In this document: piece by piece, positions 7,772 to 16,451 of the stretch | Layout of the letters: every line of letters begins with the position of its first letter | Numbering within the stretch: position 1 is the first letter of the stretch | Assembly: GCA_016283755.1 (NCBI GenBank) | Contig: JAEENO010000041.1 | Location: 1-64,000 of the forward strand | Length of the DNA stretch: 64,000 bases | Origin: Lachnospiraceae bacterium | GTDB lineage: Bacteria > Bacillota > Clostridia > Lachnospirales > Lachnospiraceae | Direction of reading: 5' to 3' | The notes under the pieces: model-generated | Told to the model about the DNA's origin: nothing | Databases searched by the model: none | What the model saw: only the letters and a program-made list of their open reading frames with translations | Position numbers and translations under genes: made by a program

Positions 7772-7798
7772 TTTGAAGTCGCAATTTGCGACTTCAAA
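7772..7798. repeat. 27-bp perfect palindrome in the AT-rich gap
   Basis: Arms TTTGAAGTCGCAA and TTGCGACTTCAAA are perfect 13-bp inverted repeats around a single central base. No T-run follows on either strand, and no supported gene lies in 7613-7832. It could be an operator, an RNA stem or a scar of a mobile element. Confidence 0.7.
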
Positions 7799-7832
7799 CC
7801 AATATGCATAAATGTCTATATATAAATAAAAA

Positions 7833-7855
7833 AGTCGGCTGAATATCAGCCGACT
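7833..7855 (-). terminator. Intrinsic terminator ending the tex-tsa-ispD operon
   Basis: Stem AGTCGGCTGA/TCAGCCGACT with a 3-nt loop, followed on the minus strand by a run of six T. It lies about 20 bp beyond the stop of the last operon gene. Confidence 0.9.
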
Positions 7856-7874
7856 CACACTATAGTCTTATTCT

Positions 7875-8378
7875 CTATGCCCACGGATCTTGTGATGCAG
7901 GCACTCTTATATCGCTTAAGCACTGGATGTCATTGATAAACCACCGGCCTGTTGAAGGCTTCTTACGAAGCTTTACAGGGCGCGGTGAATCTGCTCCACC
8001 CGATGTAAGATAAAGTGTTGCCCAGTTCTCTTCAGGATATGAATAAGGATTATCACTTACTTCAAGCACATACGGCTTATTCGGTGTATATCCGTTTTCA
8101 GGTGTTGCGCCCTTAAAGAACGAAAGCACCTTATATTCCTTATCCTTCAAGCGATCCTTCATAAACTGCTTAAGAAACTCGTTAACATTTTCAGGTCCGT
8201 TAAGGAATTCAAGCATCTCCCACATAGCGGCTTCATTATCCTTATAATTGGTTAATGCCGCAATGCAAAGTGCTACCGTCTTAAACGGTGTATCAAGACT
8301 TGCCTCAGGGCGAGCTGTAAGCTCTGCCAAAGTCTTAGGAAACTCATTAAAAGTAAATGTCTCTACATTATTAGCCAT
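7875..8378 (-). CDS. Conserved protein of unknown function (DUF6935-like)
   Basis: 167 aa, no signal peptide or membrane segment. The pattern FPKTLAELTARPEASLDTPF, then SFFKGATPENGYTPNKPY, then SGGADSPRPVKLRKKPSTG and a C-terminal DIRVPASQDPWA fits a small family seen in clostridia that I associate with DUF6935; I am moderately sure of the number. No catalytic motif is evident. The start has GGAGG eight nt upstream. It is the last gene of the operon, followed by a terminator. Confidence 0.75.
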   Translation of the reverse strand: MANNVETFTFNEFPKTLAELTARPEASLDTPFKTVALCIAALTNYKDNEAAMWEMLEFLNGPENVNEFLKQFMKDRLKDKEYKVLSFFKGATPENGYTPNKPYVLEVSDNPYSYPEENWATLYLTSGGADSPRPVKLRKKPSTGRWFINDIQCLSDIRVPASQDPWA

Positions 8379-8400
8379 GTCATAAACCTCCGATTAATAA

Positions 8401-9090
8401 CTAATTCATAAGAAGTGCCTTGGCAACTTCTATATCCTCAGGTGTTGTAACCTTGATATTCTTATAATCACCTTCAATTACCTTAGCTTTTACGCCAAGA
8501 TAATTATATACGAATGTCACATCATCCGTTGCAGGTCCTTTTGTCGCGCTTTTCTCAGCAAGATTATATGCTTCCTTAATAAGCACGGTGTCAAATGCCT
8601 GCGGTGTCTGTGCAATATACAATCTGTCGCGTCTAAGTGATGCACTTACCATTCCGTCTTCCGTTGAATAGATGGTCTCCTTTGCAGGAACCGCAACAAG
8701 AATTGCACGCTCGGTTTTTACAGCATCAATAACCCTGTTGATAAGCGTATCAGTTATAAGCGGTCTTGCGCCGTCATGAATAAGAACATGTCCCGCATCA
8801 AGCGCAAGTAAAAGTCCGTGCTCAACAGACTTCGTTCTTGTAATTCCTCCGGGAGTAACCGCCTTAACCTTGTTAAAGCCGTACTTAACAACTATCTCAC
8901 TTTTAACATAATCAATATCTTCTTCCGGTACAACAAGCACTATATCATCAACTTCGCTTTCTTCAAAAGCTCTGACCGAATAGTACAGAAGCGGCTTATC
9001 GTTAATCTCCATAAACTGCTTCTTCGTATCGGAATTCATTCTCTTGCCCGACCCTGCTGCCACAATTATCGCTGTAACTTTACATGCCAT
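8401..9090 (-). CDS. ispD: IspD, 2-C-methyl-D-erythritol 4-phosphate cytidylyltransferase
   Basis: 229 aa, typical length. It transfers CMP from CTP to MEP in the non-mevalonate isoprenoid pathway. The N-terminal nucleotide-binding loop IVAAGSGKRM with KKQF, the HDGARPLI motif and the C-terminal ATDDVTFV and NIKVTTPEDIEVA segments are diagnostic. It sits between tsaD and an unknown gene in a housekeeping operon, eight bases after the tsaD stop. This shows the organism uses the MEP route. Confidence 0.96.
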   Translation of the reverse strand: MACKVTAIIVAAGSGKRMNSDTKKQFMEINDKPLLYYSVRAFEESEVDDIVLVVPEEDIDYVKSEIVVKYGFNKVKAVTPGGITRTKSVEHGLLLALDAGHVLIHDGARPLITDTLINRVIDAVKTERAILVAVPAKETIYSTEDGMVSASLRRDRLYIAQTPQAFDTVLIKEAYNLAEKSATKGPATDDVTFVYNYLGVKAKVIEGDYKNIKVTTPEDIEVAKALLMN

Positions 9091-9098
9091 ACAATCAC

Positions 9099-10121
9099 CT
9101 ATCTCTCACCAAGTTTAAGATTCGGAACCGCATTTAAAGACCAGTCCGCGAAATTACCTGCCTTATATTCATAATAAGCTGCAGCACCTATCATTGCTGC
9201 ATTATCCGTACACAGAATCGGCGACGGATGATAGAAAGTAAATCTGTTCTCCTCGCAAGCCCTACGGAAAGCTTCACGCAAGGTTCCGTTACTTGCAACA
9301 CCACCTGCGATCGCAAACTTTTTCACGTGCTCTGTCTTTGCAGCTCTCATTCCGTGCTCAACAAGTACGTCGGATACTGCCTGCTGGAAAGATGCCGCAA
9401 TATCAGCTTCACTATATTCTTCATCCTTCATCTTGCAGCCGTTGATATAATTAAGTACAGCAGACTTAAGTCCGCTGAACGAGAAATCATAAGGTCCGTC
9501 GGCAACAACCGCACGTGGGAATTTAATCGCTGTAGGATCTCCCTCATGGGCTTTTTTCTCAATCTTCGGGCCACCCGGGTATCCTAAGCCAATCGCACGG
9601 GCAACCTTATCAAAAGCTTCTCCCGCCGCATCATCTCTTGTCTTACCTAATATCTCATACTTGCCGTAATCCGCAACATTTACAAGATGTGTATGTCCGC
9701 CCGATATTACAAGACACATGAAAGGCGGTTCTAATTCCTTATTCTCTATGTAATTGGCGCTTATATGCCCTTCAATATGATGTACAGCAATTAACGGCTT
9801 CTTAGCGGCATATGCAATCGCCTTGGCTGCGGATACGCCTACAAGAAGCGCACCTACAAGTCCCGGGCCATAAGTTACGGCAATAGCATCCATATCGGAA
9901 AGCGCCATTCCCGCCTTATCAAGTGCTTCATCGATTACCTGATTAATGCGCTCTATATGCTTTCTTGATGCAATCTCCGGAACAACTCCGCCGTATAATG
10001 TATGCAAATCTATCTGCGATGAAATGACATTGCTTAATACCTCGCGACCGTTCTTTACGACTGCCGCGGCAGTCTCGTCGCACGAGGATTCTATCGCAAG
10101 AATAACTACATCTTTATCCAT
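9099..10121 (-). CDS. tsaD: TsaD, tRNA N6-threonylcarbamoyltransferase subunit
   Basis: 340 aa, the family length. With TsaB and TsaE it moves threonylcarbamoyl from its AMP adduct to A37 of ANN-decoding tRNAs. The metal-binding [13 protein letters not shown] (His near 110 and 114), the ASKAH-fold nucleotide motif SGGHTHLV and the C-terminal AGGVASNG and [12 protein letters not shown] are present. The partners tsaB and tsaE lie a few genes upstream in the same operon. tsaC/sua5 is not in this window. Confidence 0.97.
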   Translation of the reverse strand: MDKDVVILAIESSCDETAAAVVKNGREVLSNVISSQIDLHTLYGGVVPEIASRKHIERINQVIDEALDKAGMALSDMDAIAVTYGPGLVGALLVGVSAAKAIAYAAKKPLIAVHHIEGHISANYIENKELEPPFMCLVISGGHTHLVNVADYGKYEILGKTRDDAAGEAFDKVARAIGLGYPGGPKIEKKAHEGDPTAIKFPRAVVADGPYDFSFSGLKSAVLNYINGCKMKDEEYSEADIAASFQQAVSDVLVEHGMRAAKTEHVKKFAIAGGVASNGTLREAFRRACEENRFTFYHPSPILCTDNAAMIGAAAYYEYKAGNFADWSLNAVPNLKLGER

Positions 10122-10123
10122 TA

Positions 10124-10711
10124 CTAATCTTCCTTCTTATTCTCGGTTACATAGAATACCAAAATCTTCCAGTTATCGCTCTCATCTTTGCGAAGAACAT
10201 ACTGCTGCATCGTAGGTGTCGCGCCATTCTTATCGCGAAGAAGATAGGAGCATGTTACAAAAGCGCAATATCCCTTGTCATCGACATCCTTATATGTAAC
10301 CTCATCACTGCTGCAAAGCGCCGCGGATACAAGCACGCGCTCTGCATTTCTATAATTTCTAACATCAGCTCTTACGCTCTCATAGTACTGCATGGAAGGA
10401 TTATTATCCTGCAATTCCTTATCGAGAAGCTTAAACTGCTGATCCGCAAGTCTCTTAATCTGGTCATCCGACGGATCCTCATTATAAAGGCATGTAAGAA
10501 TCTCATTAAAGTACTTAACAACCTCGCGCGGAGTCTTCGGATAATCATAATCAAGGTCGCGGTCAAGGCACTTTTCTATGGCGGTTCTCTTATCATCCTG
10601 ATTCTGCGCGCCGTTGCCGCCTCTATGTGTAAGATAATAGTAATATCCAAGGATAAGTCCCGCACAAATAATCGTAACTATTGCAATCTTAACTATTTTC
10701 TTAACGTTCAT
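10124..10711 (-). CDS. Membrane-anchored protein of unknown function
   Basis: 195 aa when started at ATG 10711, which follows AGGAGGAG; a longer reading from 10735 overlaps rnz without a better site. One N-terminal membrane helix ([23 protein letters not shown]) is followed by an extracytoplasmic region with [22 protein letters not shown] and a C-terminal strand-rich part ending [14 protein letters not shown]. It resembles the small anchored proteins often found beside tsaD in Lachnospiraceae (DUF6715-like; number uncertain). No catalytic motif. Role unknown. Confidence 0.7.
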   Translation of the reverse strand: MNVKKIVKIAIVTIICAGLILGYYYYLTHRGGNGAQNQDDKRTAIEKCLDRDLDYDYPKTPREVVKYFNEILTCLYNEDPSDDQIKRLADQQFKLLDKELQDNNPSMQYYESVRADVRNYRNAERVLVSAALCSSDEVTYKDVDDKGYCAFVTCSYLLRDKNGATPTMQQYVLRKDESDNWKILVFYVTENKKED

Positions 10712-10721
10712 AATGCTCCTC

Positions 10722-11633
10722 CTACTCCTCTTCAAAGTTAATCGTCACGCTCTCGCCGTCACGCGATAATACTGTATTTTCAAATATCTTTCGAACCTTA
10801 GGCATATAATCCTCAGCACGTACAAGAGAAGGACTGTAATGTGTAAGCCACAGTTCCTTAACATGAGCATCCGCGGCAATCTTCGCTGCTTCGTAGAATG
10901 TCATATGCTTATAGCTTTCCGCCTTGGCCTGCATCTCAGGGTCGCAGTACATACCTTCAAGTATCGCAAGATCGGAGCCTTCCGTCATCTTGGTTATAAG
11001 TTTCGTGGGTCTTGAATCGGTACAGTATGTAACCTTAATTCCCTTTCTCGCATTACCGAGAACCATATCAGGTGTAAAAGTTTTGCCTTCTACTGTAACG
11101 CTTTCACCCTTCTGCAATACCTTCCAGCATTGAAGCGGTATATTAAGTTCACGCGCTTTTTCGGGATTAAACTTACCCGCCCTGTCGATTTGAATCGAAT
11201 AACCGTAGCAATCGGTTCTGTGCACACACTTAAATGCGTTAATCCTTAATCCGCAAAGTTCAAGCTCTTCCGTATCGCATACAAGCTCGATATATTTAAT
11301 CTCAAACGGTAATTCCGGAGCGATAATCCTTAACGATTCAACCACTTCGCGTAAGCGTTTCGGTCCCACCATCGTAAGCTCTTCCGTTCTTCCGGCATTA
11401 CCCATGGTAAGTAATAGTCCCGGCAACCCGCTTATATGGTCCGCATGGAAATGCGTAAATAAGATAACGTCAATAGGCTTCGGCGATATGCTCTGCTTTT
11501 TTAAAGCCACCTGGGTGCCTTCTCCGCAATCAATAAGAATCTGACTTCCGTTATATCTTAAAATACACGAAGTAAGTTTTCTGTTCGGAAGCGGCATCAT
11601 TCCCGCAGTTCCAAGTAAACAAACATCTAACAT
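10722..11633 (-). CDS. rnz: Ribonuclease Z
   Basis: 303 aa. A metallo-beta-lactamase-fold endonuclease that removes tRNA 3' trailers. The zinc motif FTHFHADHISG near residue 60, upstream GEGTQVALKK, and the later YCTDSRPT and LTHYSP metal ligands are in the expected order and spacing. The tRNA genes in this window lack encoded CCA, which fits a need for RNase Z processing. It lies between rimI and the anchored unknown protein. Confidence 0.95.
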   Translation of the reverse strand: MLDVCLLGTAGMMPLPNRKLTSCILRYNGSQILIDCGEGTQVALKKQSISPKPIDVILFTHFHADHISGLPGLLLTMGNAGRTEELTMVGPKRLREVVESLRIIAPELPFEIKYIELVCDTEELELCGLRINAFKCVHRTDCYGYSIQIDRAGKFNPEKARELNIPLQCWKVLQKGESVTVEGKTFTPDMVLGNARKGIKVTYCTDSRPTKLITKMTEGSDLAILEGMYCDPEMQAKAESYKHMTFYEAAKIAADAHVKELWLTHYSPSLVRAEDYMPKVRKIFENTVLSRDGESVTINFEEE

Positions 11634-11643
11634 TTATATCCTC

Positions 11644-12078
11644 TCAATTTAAATATCTTTCCATTATAATCGCGCTTTCACGAGGTTTCTCATAAAAATC
11701 GCGCCTAAGTCCCAGTTTTTTAAACCCGAGCTCTTCGTAAAGATGAATCGCGGGATCATTTGATTCTCTAACCTCAAGCAGTATTCTGTTAATCCCATTC
11801 TTAGCAGCTTTGGATAAAAGCGCATTAACCATATCGCGTCCTATGCCGCGATTTCTCATGTCGGGGTCTACAGCTACATTCGTAATCTCCGCTTCATCCA
11901 ATACTCCGTAATATCCGCAGTAACCGTATATTTCATCATTCTTCTCATAAACTATGAATTTATTACCGGGCATCTCAAGAGCTGCCTTAAATCCCTCTTT
12001 ACTCCAAGGCATTGAAAAACACGCATCTTCAATTACACTGACCCTGTCAAGGTCTTCTATACTCATATCACGAATCAT
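11644..12078 (-). CDS. rimI: RimI, ribosomal-protein-S18-alanine N-acetyltransferase
   Basis: 144 aa GNAT-fold enzyme. The acetyl-CoA site VDPDMRNRGIGRDMV, the LEVRESNDPAIHLYEELGF motif and the RRDFYEKPRESAIIMER ending match RimI, which acetylates the N-terminus of S18. It lies directly after tsaB, the standard tsaE-tsaB-rimI order. The ribosome binding site is weak, so expression may depend on coupling to tsaB. Confidence 0.93.
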   Translation of the reverse strand: MIRDMSIEDLDRVSVIEDACFSMPWSKEGFKAALEMPGNKFIVYEKNDEIYGYCGYYGVLDEAEITNVAVDPDMRNRGIGRDMVNALLSKAAKNGINRILLEVRESNDPAIHLYEELGFKKLGLRRDFYEKPRESAIIMERYLN

Positions 12079-12092
12079 CTTAATTCCGTCCG

Positions 12093-12800
12093 TTATAAGT
12101 TCTTTTCTTTCTCCATTCGCTCGCGTTCTGCCTGTGAAAGTCTTAAATATTCAGGTCTCATCATATCGGCACCAACTACCTTACCTTCTTTAACCATCTT
12201 AGCTGCAAGGACACATACGGATGCAGCGCTCTGATATGCAAGATTTGCGGGTGCATAGTGGCAGGGAACTTTTATACTATCATTAATGATATCCTTATAT
12301 ACAGGCACACCGTCACCGAGGAAAGTCACTTCCTTACCGAAGCCGTTTATCTTATCAATAATCTCGGTAATTGCAACCGCATCCGTATTGAATAAAGTCT
12401 TTAACTCTCCGTCTTCATATTCGAAGATTCCGGTATATACCTGGTCACGCTTTGCATCCATAATAGGGCAGATTACACCGCATGTGTTATATAGATTATA
12501 TGCAAGCGCTTCTACCGTCGGAACGGATACAAGCTCTTTACCCGTTGCAAGGCCTAAACCTTTAGCTGTTGCCGCACCTATTCTTAAGCCCGTAAAAGAA
12601 CCCGGACCTTCGGATACGGCTATATAATCCATTTCATTTACATCAATGTTAACTCGCTCCAAAACTTCTGCTATCATCGGAAGAAGTGTCTCAGAATGAG
12701 TCTTCTTAAAATTCGTTGTATACTCGGCGATTATCATATCATCCTGCCATACAGCAATCGATGCTGTAAGTCCCGAGCTTTCTATTCCAAGTATCTTCAA
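12093..12800 (-). CDS. tsaB: TsaB, t6A biosynthesis scaffold protein
   Basis: 235 aa. TsaB is a TsaD paralogue without catalysis that holds TsaD and TsaE together. ILGIESSGLTASIAVW at the N-terminus and SEGPGSFTGLRIGAATAKGL are the family signatures, and the TsaD metal-binding His pair is absent as expected. The start is TTG at 12800 with GGAGG eight nt upstream. It abuts the tsaE stop. Confidence 0.95.
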   Translation of the reverse strand: MKILGIESSGLTASIAVWQDDMIIAEYTTNFKKTHSETLLPMIAEVLERVNIDVNEMDYIAVSEGPGSFTGLRIGAATAKGLGLATGKELVSVPTVEALAYNLYNTCGVICPIMDAKRDQVYTGIFEYEDGELKTLFNTDAVAITEIIDKINGFGKEVTFLGDGVPVYKDIINDSIKVPCHYAPANLAYQSAASVCVLAAKMVKEGKVVGADMMRPEYLRLSQAERERMEKEKNL

Positions 12801-13229
12801 TTATTTAACCTCCGTAACGGTAATCTTACGATAATCAAAGCCCTTATTTAAGTCCTTTTCGATAAGAATTTCCGTGTGAGCTTTTGGAATAATATCCTCT
12901 ATAAGATTCGCCCATTCTATAAGCGATACACCGTCACCGTATACATATTCGTCAAAACCGATCTCATCCATCTCTTCGACATCGCCAATTCTGTAGACAT
13001 CGAAGTGATATAGCGGCAATCTTCCCTCGTCATACACCTGAATTATGGTAAATGTAGGAGAGTTAATCGGTTCTTCGATCTTAAGTCCCGCACCGAAACC
13101 CTTGGTAAATACGGTTTTGCCGACACCTAAATCTCCTATAAGAGTATAAACTTCGCCGGGTTCGGCTTTACTCCCGATATCTTTACCGATATTAAATGTT
13201 TCTTCCTCAGAATATGTCTCAAAAACCAT
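12801..13229 (-). CDS. tsaE: TsaE, t6A biosynthesis ATPase
   Basis: 142 aa from ATG 13229; a longer form from 13253 would run deeper into the upstream gene. The P-loop GDLGVGKTVFTKGF, then SPTFTIIQVY, the Walker-B-like LYHFDVYRI and the ending VSLIEWANLIED match TsaE, whose ATPase resets the TsaBD complex. It overlaps the preceding gene's 3' end by 11 nt, so the two are probably coupled. Confidence 0.95.
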   Translation of the reverse strand: MVFETYSEEETFNIGKDIGSKAEPGEVYTLIGDLGVGKTVFTKGFGAGLKIEEPINSPTFTIIQVYDEGRLPLYHFDVYRIGDVEEMDEIGFDEYVYGDGVSLIEWANLIEDIIPKAHTEILIEKDLNKGFDYRKITVTEVK

Positions 13230-13743
13230 ATTTCTTAGGTCCCTTCTCATCAAAATAACTCTTTAAGGCTGCTGCCCTCTCACCAAGCTGGTCCTTAGGA
13301 AAAATAGTTGCGGCTCTCGGTGTTGTATACATATAAAATGCAGACTTTGTCTCTTTTACTTTAAGTATCTCGGCAAAATTAAGATGTGTCGCGGTATTGC
13401 CCACTTCCTCGTCGCCCTCTAAGTGCTCCTTAAAGTCAACATCTATTCCGTCCTCATTTACCTTATAGCTCATTGTACGGGCAAGTGGCATATGCGGCTT
13501 AGTCTGCATCTTCGATACAAGGTAGAGATTAACAGGTGTATAAAAGATAAGAAGAATTGCCGCAGTTATATAGAGTAACGTCGTCGGCACTTCCGTTGTC
13601 CTCGCACCGTATATCGCGAGTCCAAATACTATGATTCCGAGAAGTGTAAATACATAAGTCTGGAATCTATGGTAATTATGATAGAGGTTGAATCTGTACA
13701 AATCTTTTCTTGTAAGTGTTATATCAAATGAAAGTTCGCTCAT
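13219..13743 (-). CDS. YcxB-like membrane protein
   Basis: 174 aa. Two adjacent membrane helices (FTLLGIIVFGLAIYGA and TTLLYITAAILLIFYTPVNLYLV) precede a soluble C-terminal domain with the YKVNEDGIDV pattern and TPRAATIFPKDQL seen in YcxB-type proteins. The function of the family is unknown. The start has AAAGGA upstream, and it sits one base after the tex stop. Confidence 0.8.
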   Translation of the reverse strand: MSELSFDITLTRKDLYRFNLYHNYHRFQTYVFTLLGIIVFGLAIYGARTTEVPTTLLYITAAILLIFYTPVNLYLVSKMQTKPHMPLARTMSYKVNEDGIDVDFKEHLEGDEEVGNTATHLNFAEILKVKETKSAFYMYTTPRAATIFPKDQLGERAAALKSYFDEKGPKKYGF

Positions 13744-13744
13744 C

Positions 13745-15889
13745 TTATATTCCTTTCATCGTAAGCTGGATTCTCTTCTTCTTAACATCGACGCTTAATA
13801 CCTTAACGTCGACTACATCGCCTACAGATACCGCATCAAGCGGATGCTTAATATAGCGCTCCGACATCTCGGATACATGTACAAGTCCGTCCTGGTGCAC
13901 TCCTATGTCGACAAAAGCGCCGAAATCTATAACATTTCTGACCGTTCCCTTAAGTACCATTCCCGGGGTAAGATCTGTTAATTCCATTACATCTGTTCTA
14001 AGAATCGGCTTCGGCATATCAAGTCTTGGGTCTCGCGCAGGCTTATCAAGTTCTTTTACAATATCGCGAAGTGAATACTCGCCGATATTAAGTTCTTCAG
14101 ATAATGCCTTATAATCCTTAATCTTGCTTGTTGCTTCATGCGCCTTAGCACTTCCAAGTTCATTTAATCCGACTCCGAGCTTTTCAAGCAGTGCTTTTGC
14201 GATGTCGTAAGACTCAGGATGAACAGAAGTTGCGTCCAAAGGATTGGCTCCTCCCATAATTCTCATAAATCCCGCACTTTGCTCAAAAGCCTTCGGTCCC
14301 AACTTCGGAACCTTTTTTAGATCGCTTCTCTTGGTAAACTTACCGTTCTCTTCTCTATAGGTTACAATATTCTTGGCGATAGGCTTTGAGATACCGGATA
14401 TATACGAAAGAAGTGAAGCTGATGCGGTATTAAGATCTACTCCGACCTTATTTACGCAATCTTCTACAACGCCTGACAAGGCTTCGGTTAATTTCTTCTG
14501 ATCCATGTCATGCTGATACTGACCGACTCCTATTGCCTTTGGCTCAATTTTTACAAGTTCTGCCAGAGGATCCTGCAATCTTCTTGCAATAGATGCGGCA
14601 CTTCTCTGTCCCACATCGAAGTTCGGGAACTCTTCCGTTGCAAGCTTACTTGCGGAATATACGGAAGCTCCCGCTTCATTAACGATTACGTATGATACAG
14701 GTTCCGAAATCTCATGTAAAAGCTCTGCAATTACCTTCTCCGATTCACGGGACGCAGTTCCGTTACCAACGGATATAAGGGTAATGCCGTACTTCTTGAT
14801 TAGCGCTTTTAATACCTTCTTGGATTCTTCGATTTTCTTCTGAGGTTCTGTCGGGAAGATAACGGTAGTATCAAGTACTTTACCGGTCTCATCAACTACC
14901 GCAAGCTTGCAGCCCGTTCTGAATGCCGGGTCCCAACCAAGTGTTACTTTACCCTGAATAGGCGGCTGCATAAGAAGCTGGGCTAAGTTCTTACCAAACA
15001 CCTTAATTGCCCCGTCTTCCGCATTCTCGGTAAGCATATTTCTTACTTCGCGCTCGATTGACGGCGCTATTAATCTATCATAACTGTCTTCTATGGCTTC
15101 TGCCAGTACTGCTGCCGTCTCGGCTTTCTCGTTAACTATAATCTGCTTCTTAAGGTAATCCGTAAGTCTCTCTTCCTCTACAAGTATTGATACCTTAAGT
15201 ATTTTCTCCGATTCACCGCGGTTTAAAGCCAAGACTCTGTGTCCTGCAATCTTCTTAACCGCTTCGGAGAAATCATAATACATGTCATATACGGTTGATT
15301 CCGCATCATCCTTAGCCTTAGACGTAATCATTCCATGCTCTACGGTATATTCTCTTATATATTTTCTGTAATCGGCATTTTCCGAAATTGACTCAGCGAT
15401 TATATCCTTGGCTCCGCTAATTGCATCTTCTGCAGACATAACTTCCTTGGATTCGTCTATGTACTTTGCAGCTTCAGTATCAAGCGGTGTGTTAAGACGC
15501 TGCAAAAGTATAATATTGGCAAGAGGCTCCAATCCCTTCTCTTTCGCGATTGTAGCTCTTGTTCTTCTCTTCGGTCTATAAGGAAGATAGAGGTCATCGA
15601 CTGCAACCATCGTTGTTGCGGCGACAATGGCCGCGCGTAACTCATCCGTTAACTTTCCCTGCTCTTCGATACTATTAAGTACCTGCTCCTTCTTTTCTTC
15701 AAGATTTCTAAGATACAATAATCTCTCATGAAGATTACGAAGTACTTCATCGTTAAGAGCTCCCGTAACTTCTTTTCTGTATCTTGCAATAAAAGGAATG
15801 GTATTTCCTTCGTCTATAAGCTTAACCGTTGCTTCAACCTGTGCCGGACGAATCTTCAATTCCTCTGCAATCGCTTTAATAATGTCCAT
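13745..15889 (-). CDS. tex: Tex, S1-domain RNA-binding transcription accessory protein
   Basis: 714 aa, the family size. In order: N-terminal helical domain (IPFIARYRKEVTGAL), a central YqgF/RNase-H-like domain (near 320-440, LGWDPAFRTGCKLAVVD and ISVGNGTASRE), helix-hairpin-helix repeats (near 480-560, NTASASLLSYISGIS) and a C-terminal S1 domain (near 640-710, GMVLKGTVRNVIDFGAFVDIG). Tex binds nucleic acid at transcribing polymerase and ribosomes. It appears to be the first gene of the operon running down to the terminator at 7833. Confidence 0.96.
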   Translation of the reverse strand: MDIIKAIAEELKIRPAQVEATVKLIDEGNTIPFIARYRKEVTGALNDEVLRNLHERLLYLRNLEEKKEQVLNSIEEQGKLTDELRAAIVAATTMVAVDDLYLPYRPKRRTRATIAKEKGLEPLANIILLQRLNTPLDTEAAKYIDESKEVMSAEDAISGAKDIIAESISENADYRKYIREYTVEHGMITSKAKDDAESTVYDMYYDFSEAVKKIAGHRVLALNRGESEKILKVSILVEEERLTDYLKKQIIVNEKAETAAVLAEAIEDSYDRLIAPSIEREVRNMLTENAEDGAIKVFGKNLAQLLMQPPIQGKVTLGWDPAFRTGCKLAVVDETGKVLDTTVIFPTEPQKKIEESKKVLKALIKKYGITLISVGNGTASRESEKVIAELLHEISEPVSYVIVNEAGASVYSASKLATEEFPNFDVGQRSAASIARRLQDPLAELVKIEPKAIGVGQYQHDMDQKKLTEALSGVVEDCVNKVGVDLNTASASLLSYISGISKPIAKNIVTYREENGKFTKRSDLKKVPKLGPKAFEQSAGFMRIMGGANPLDATSVHPESYDIAKALLEKLGVGLNELGSAKAHEATSKIKDYKALSEELNIGEYSLRDIVKELDKPARDPRLDMPKPILRTDVMELTDLTPGMVLKGTVRNVIDFGAFVDIGVHQDGLVHVSEMSERYIKHPLDAVSVGDVVDVKVLSVDVKKKRIQLTMKGI

Positions 15890-15999
15890 TCTATAATCCT
15901 TTTCTTTTTAAGTATCTTATATTAAGATTCATATTTATTCTATTTTATTATATGATATTACGCGCTTTTTCACAAGGAAAGAGTTACAGTGAATGTAAA

Positions 16000-16028
16000 T
16001 TGTAATTTTGGTTTAAGTCTGATACAAT
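16000..16028 (+). promoter_or_regulatory. Promoter of the two plus-strand membrane genes
   Basis: TTGTAA (16000-16005), a 17-nt spacer and TACAAT (16023-16028). It lies about 50 bp upstream of the first start codon, between divergent tex and this small operon. Confidence 0.55.
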
Positions 16029-16074
16029 ATCCTTTAGTGAGTTCACTTTAAAATTCTATCTTCGGAGGTAGTAT

Positions 16075-16440
16075 ATGGACTATCAAAATATCCCGATAAA
16101 AAGGCAGCCGATTGAGCCAAGTAAAAGTCCTCTTTCGGATATAGCTTTTGTAATCGCAATCATCGGTCTTTTCTGTTCGCCGGTTCCGTTCTTCGGACTT
16201 TTCGGTCCGGCACTTGCTATAATTCTTGCCAATATAGGCAGAGGATACAAGAATGAATTTACCGGCAAAGGAAAAACCGCATTTATAATTGGTATAATCG
16301 GACTTGTAATTTCAATCGCACTGTTAGTCGGAGAGATTTATCTCTACTTCTCAACGGTTCTTCCAACAGTCAATAACGATATTGAGGCACTTATTCAGCA
16401 GTACCTTAATCAGATTATTGATGAATCGATGATATATTAG
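16075..16440 (+). CDS. Small membrane protein, DUF4190-like
   Basis: 121 aa. Two hydrophobic helices (IAFVIAIIGLFCSPVPFFGLFGPALAII and AFIIGIIGLVISIALLVGEIYLYF) are separated by NIGRGYKNEFTGKGK, the pattern of DUF4190 proteins, whose role is unknown. The start ATG follows CGGAGGTAGTAT. Eleven bases separate it from the next membrane gene, so they form a two-gene unit. Confidence 0.75.
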   Translation: MDYQNIPIKRQPIEPSKSPLSDIAFVIAIIGLFCSPVPFFGLFGPALAIILANIGRGYKNEFTGKGKTAFIIGIIGLVISIALLVGEIYLYFSTVLPTVNNDIEALIQQYLNQIIDESMIY

Positions 16441-16451
16441 GAGGTGCCGTC

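Noticed and set aside
7643-7858. 71-residue minus-strand frame beyond the operon terminator
   Set aside because: It begins inside the terminator hairpin, has no ribosome site and covers the 27-bp palindrome; Ile/Tyr/Phe-rich chance frame.
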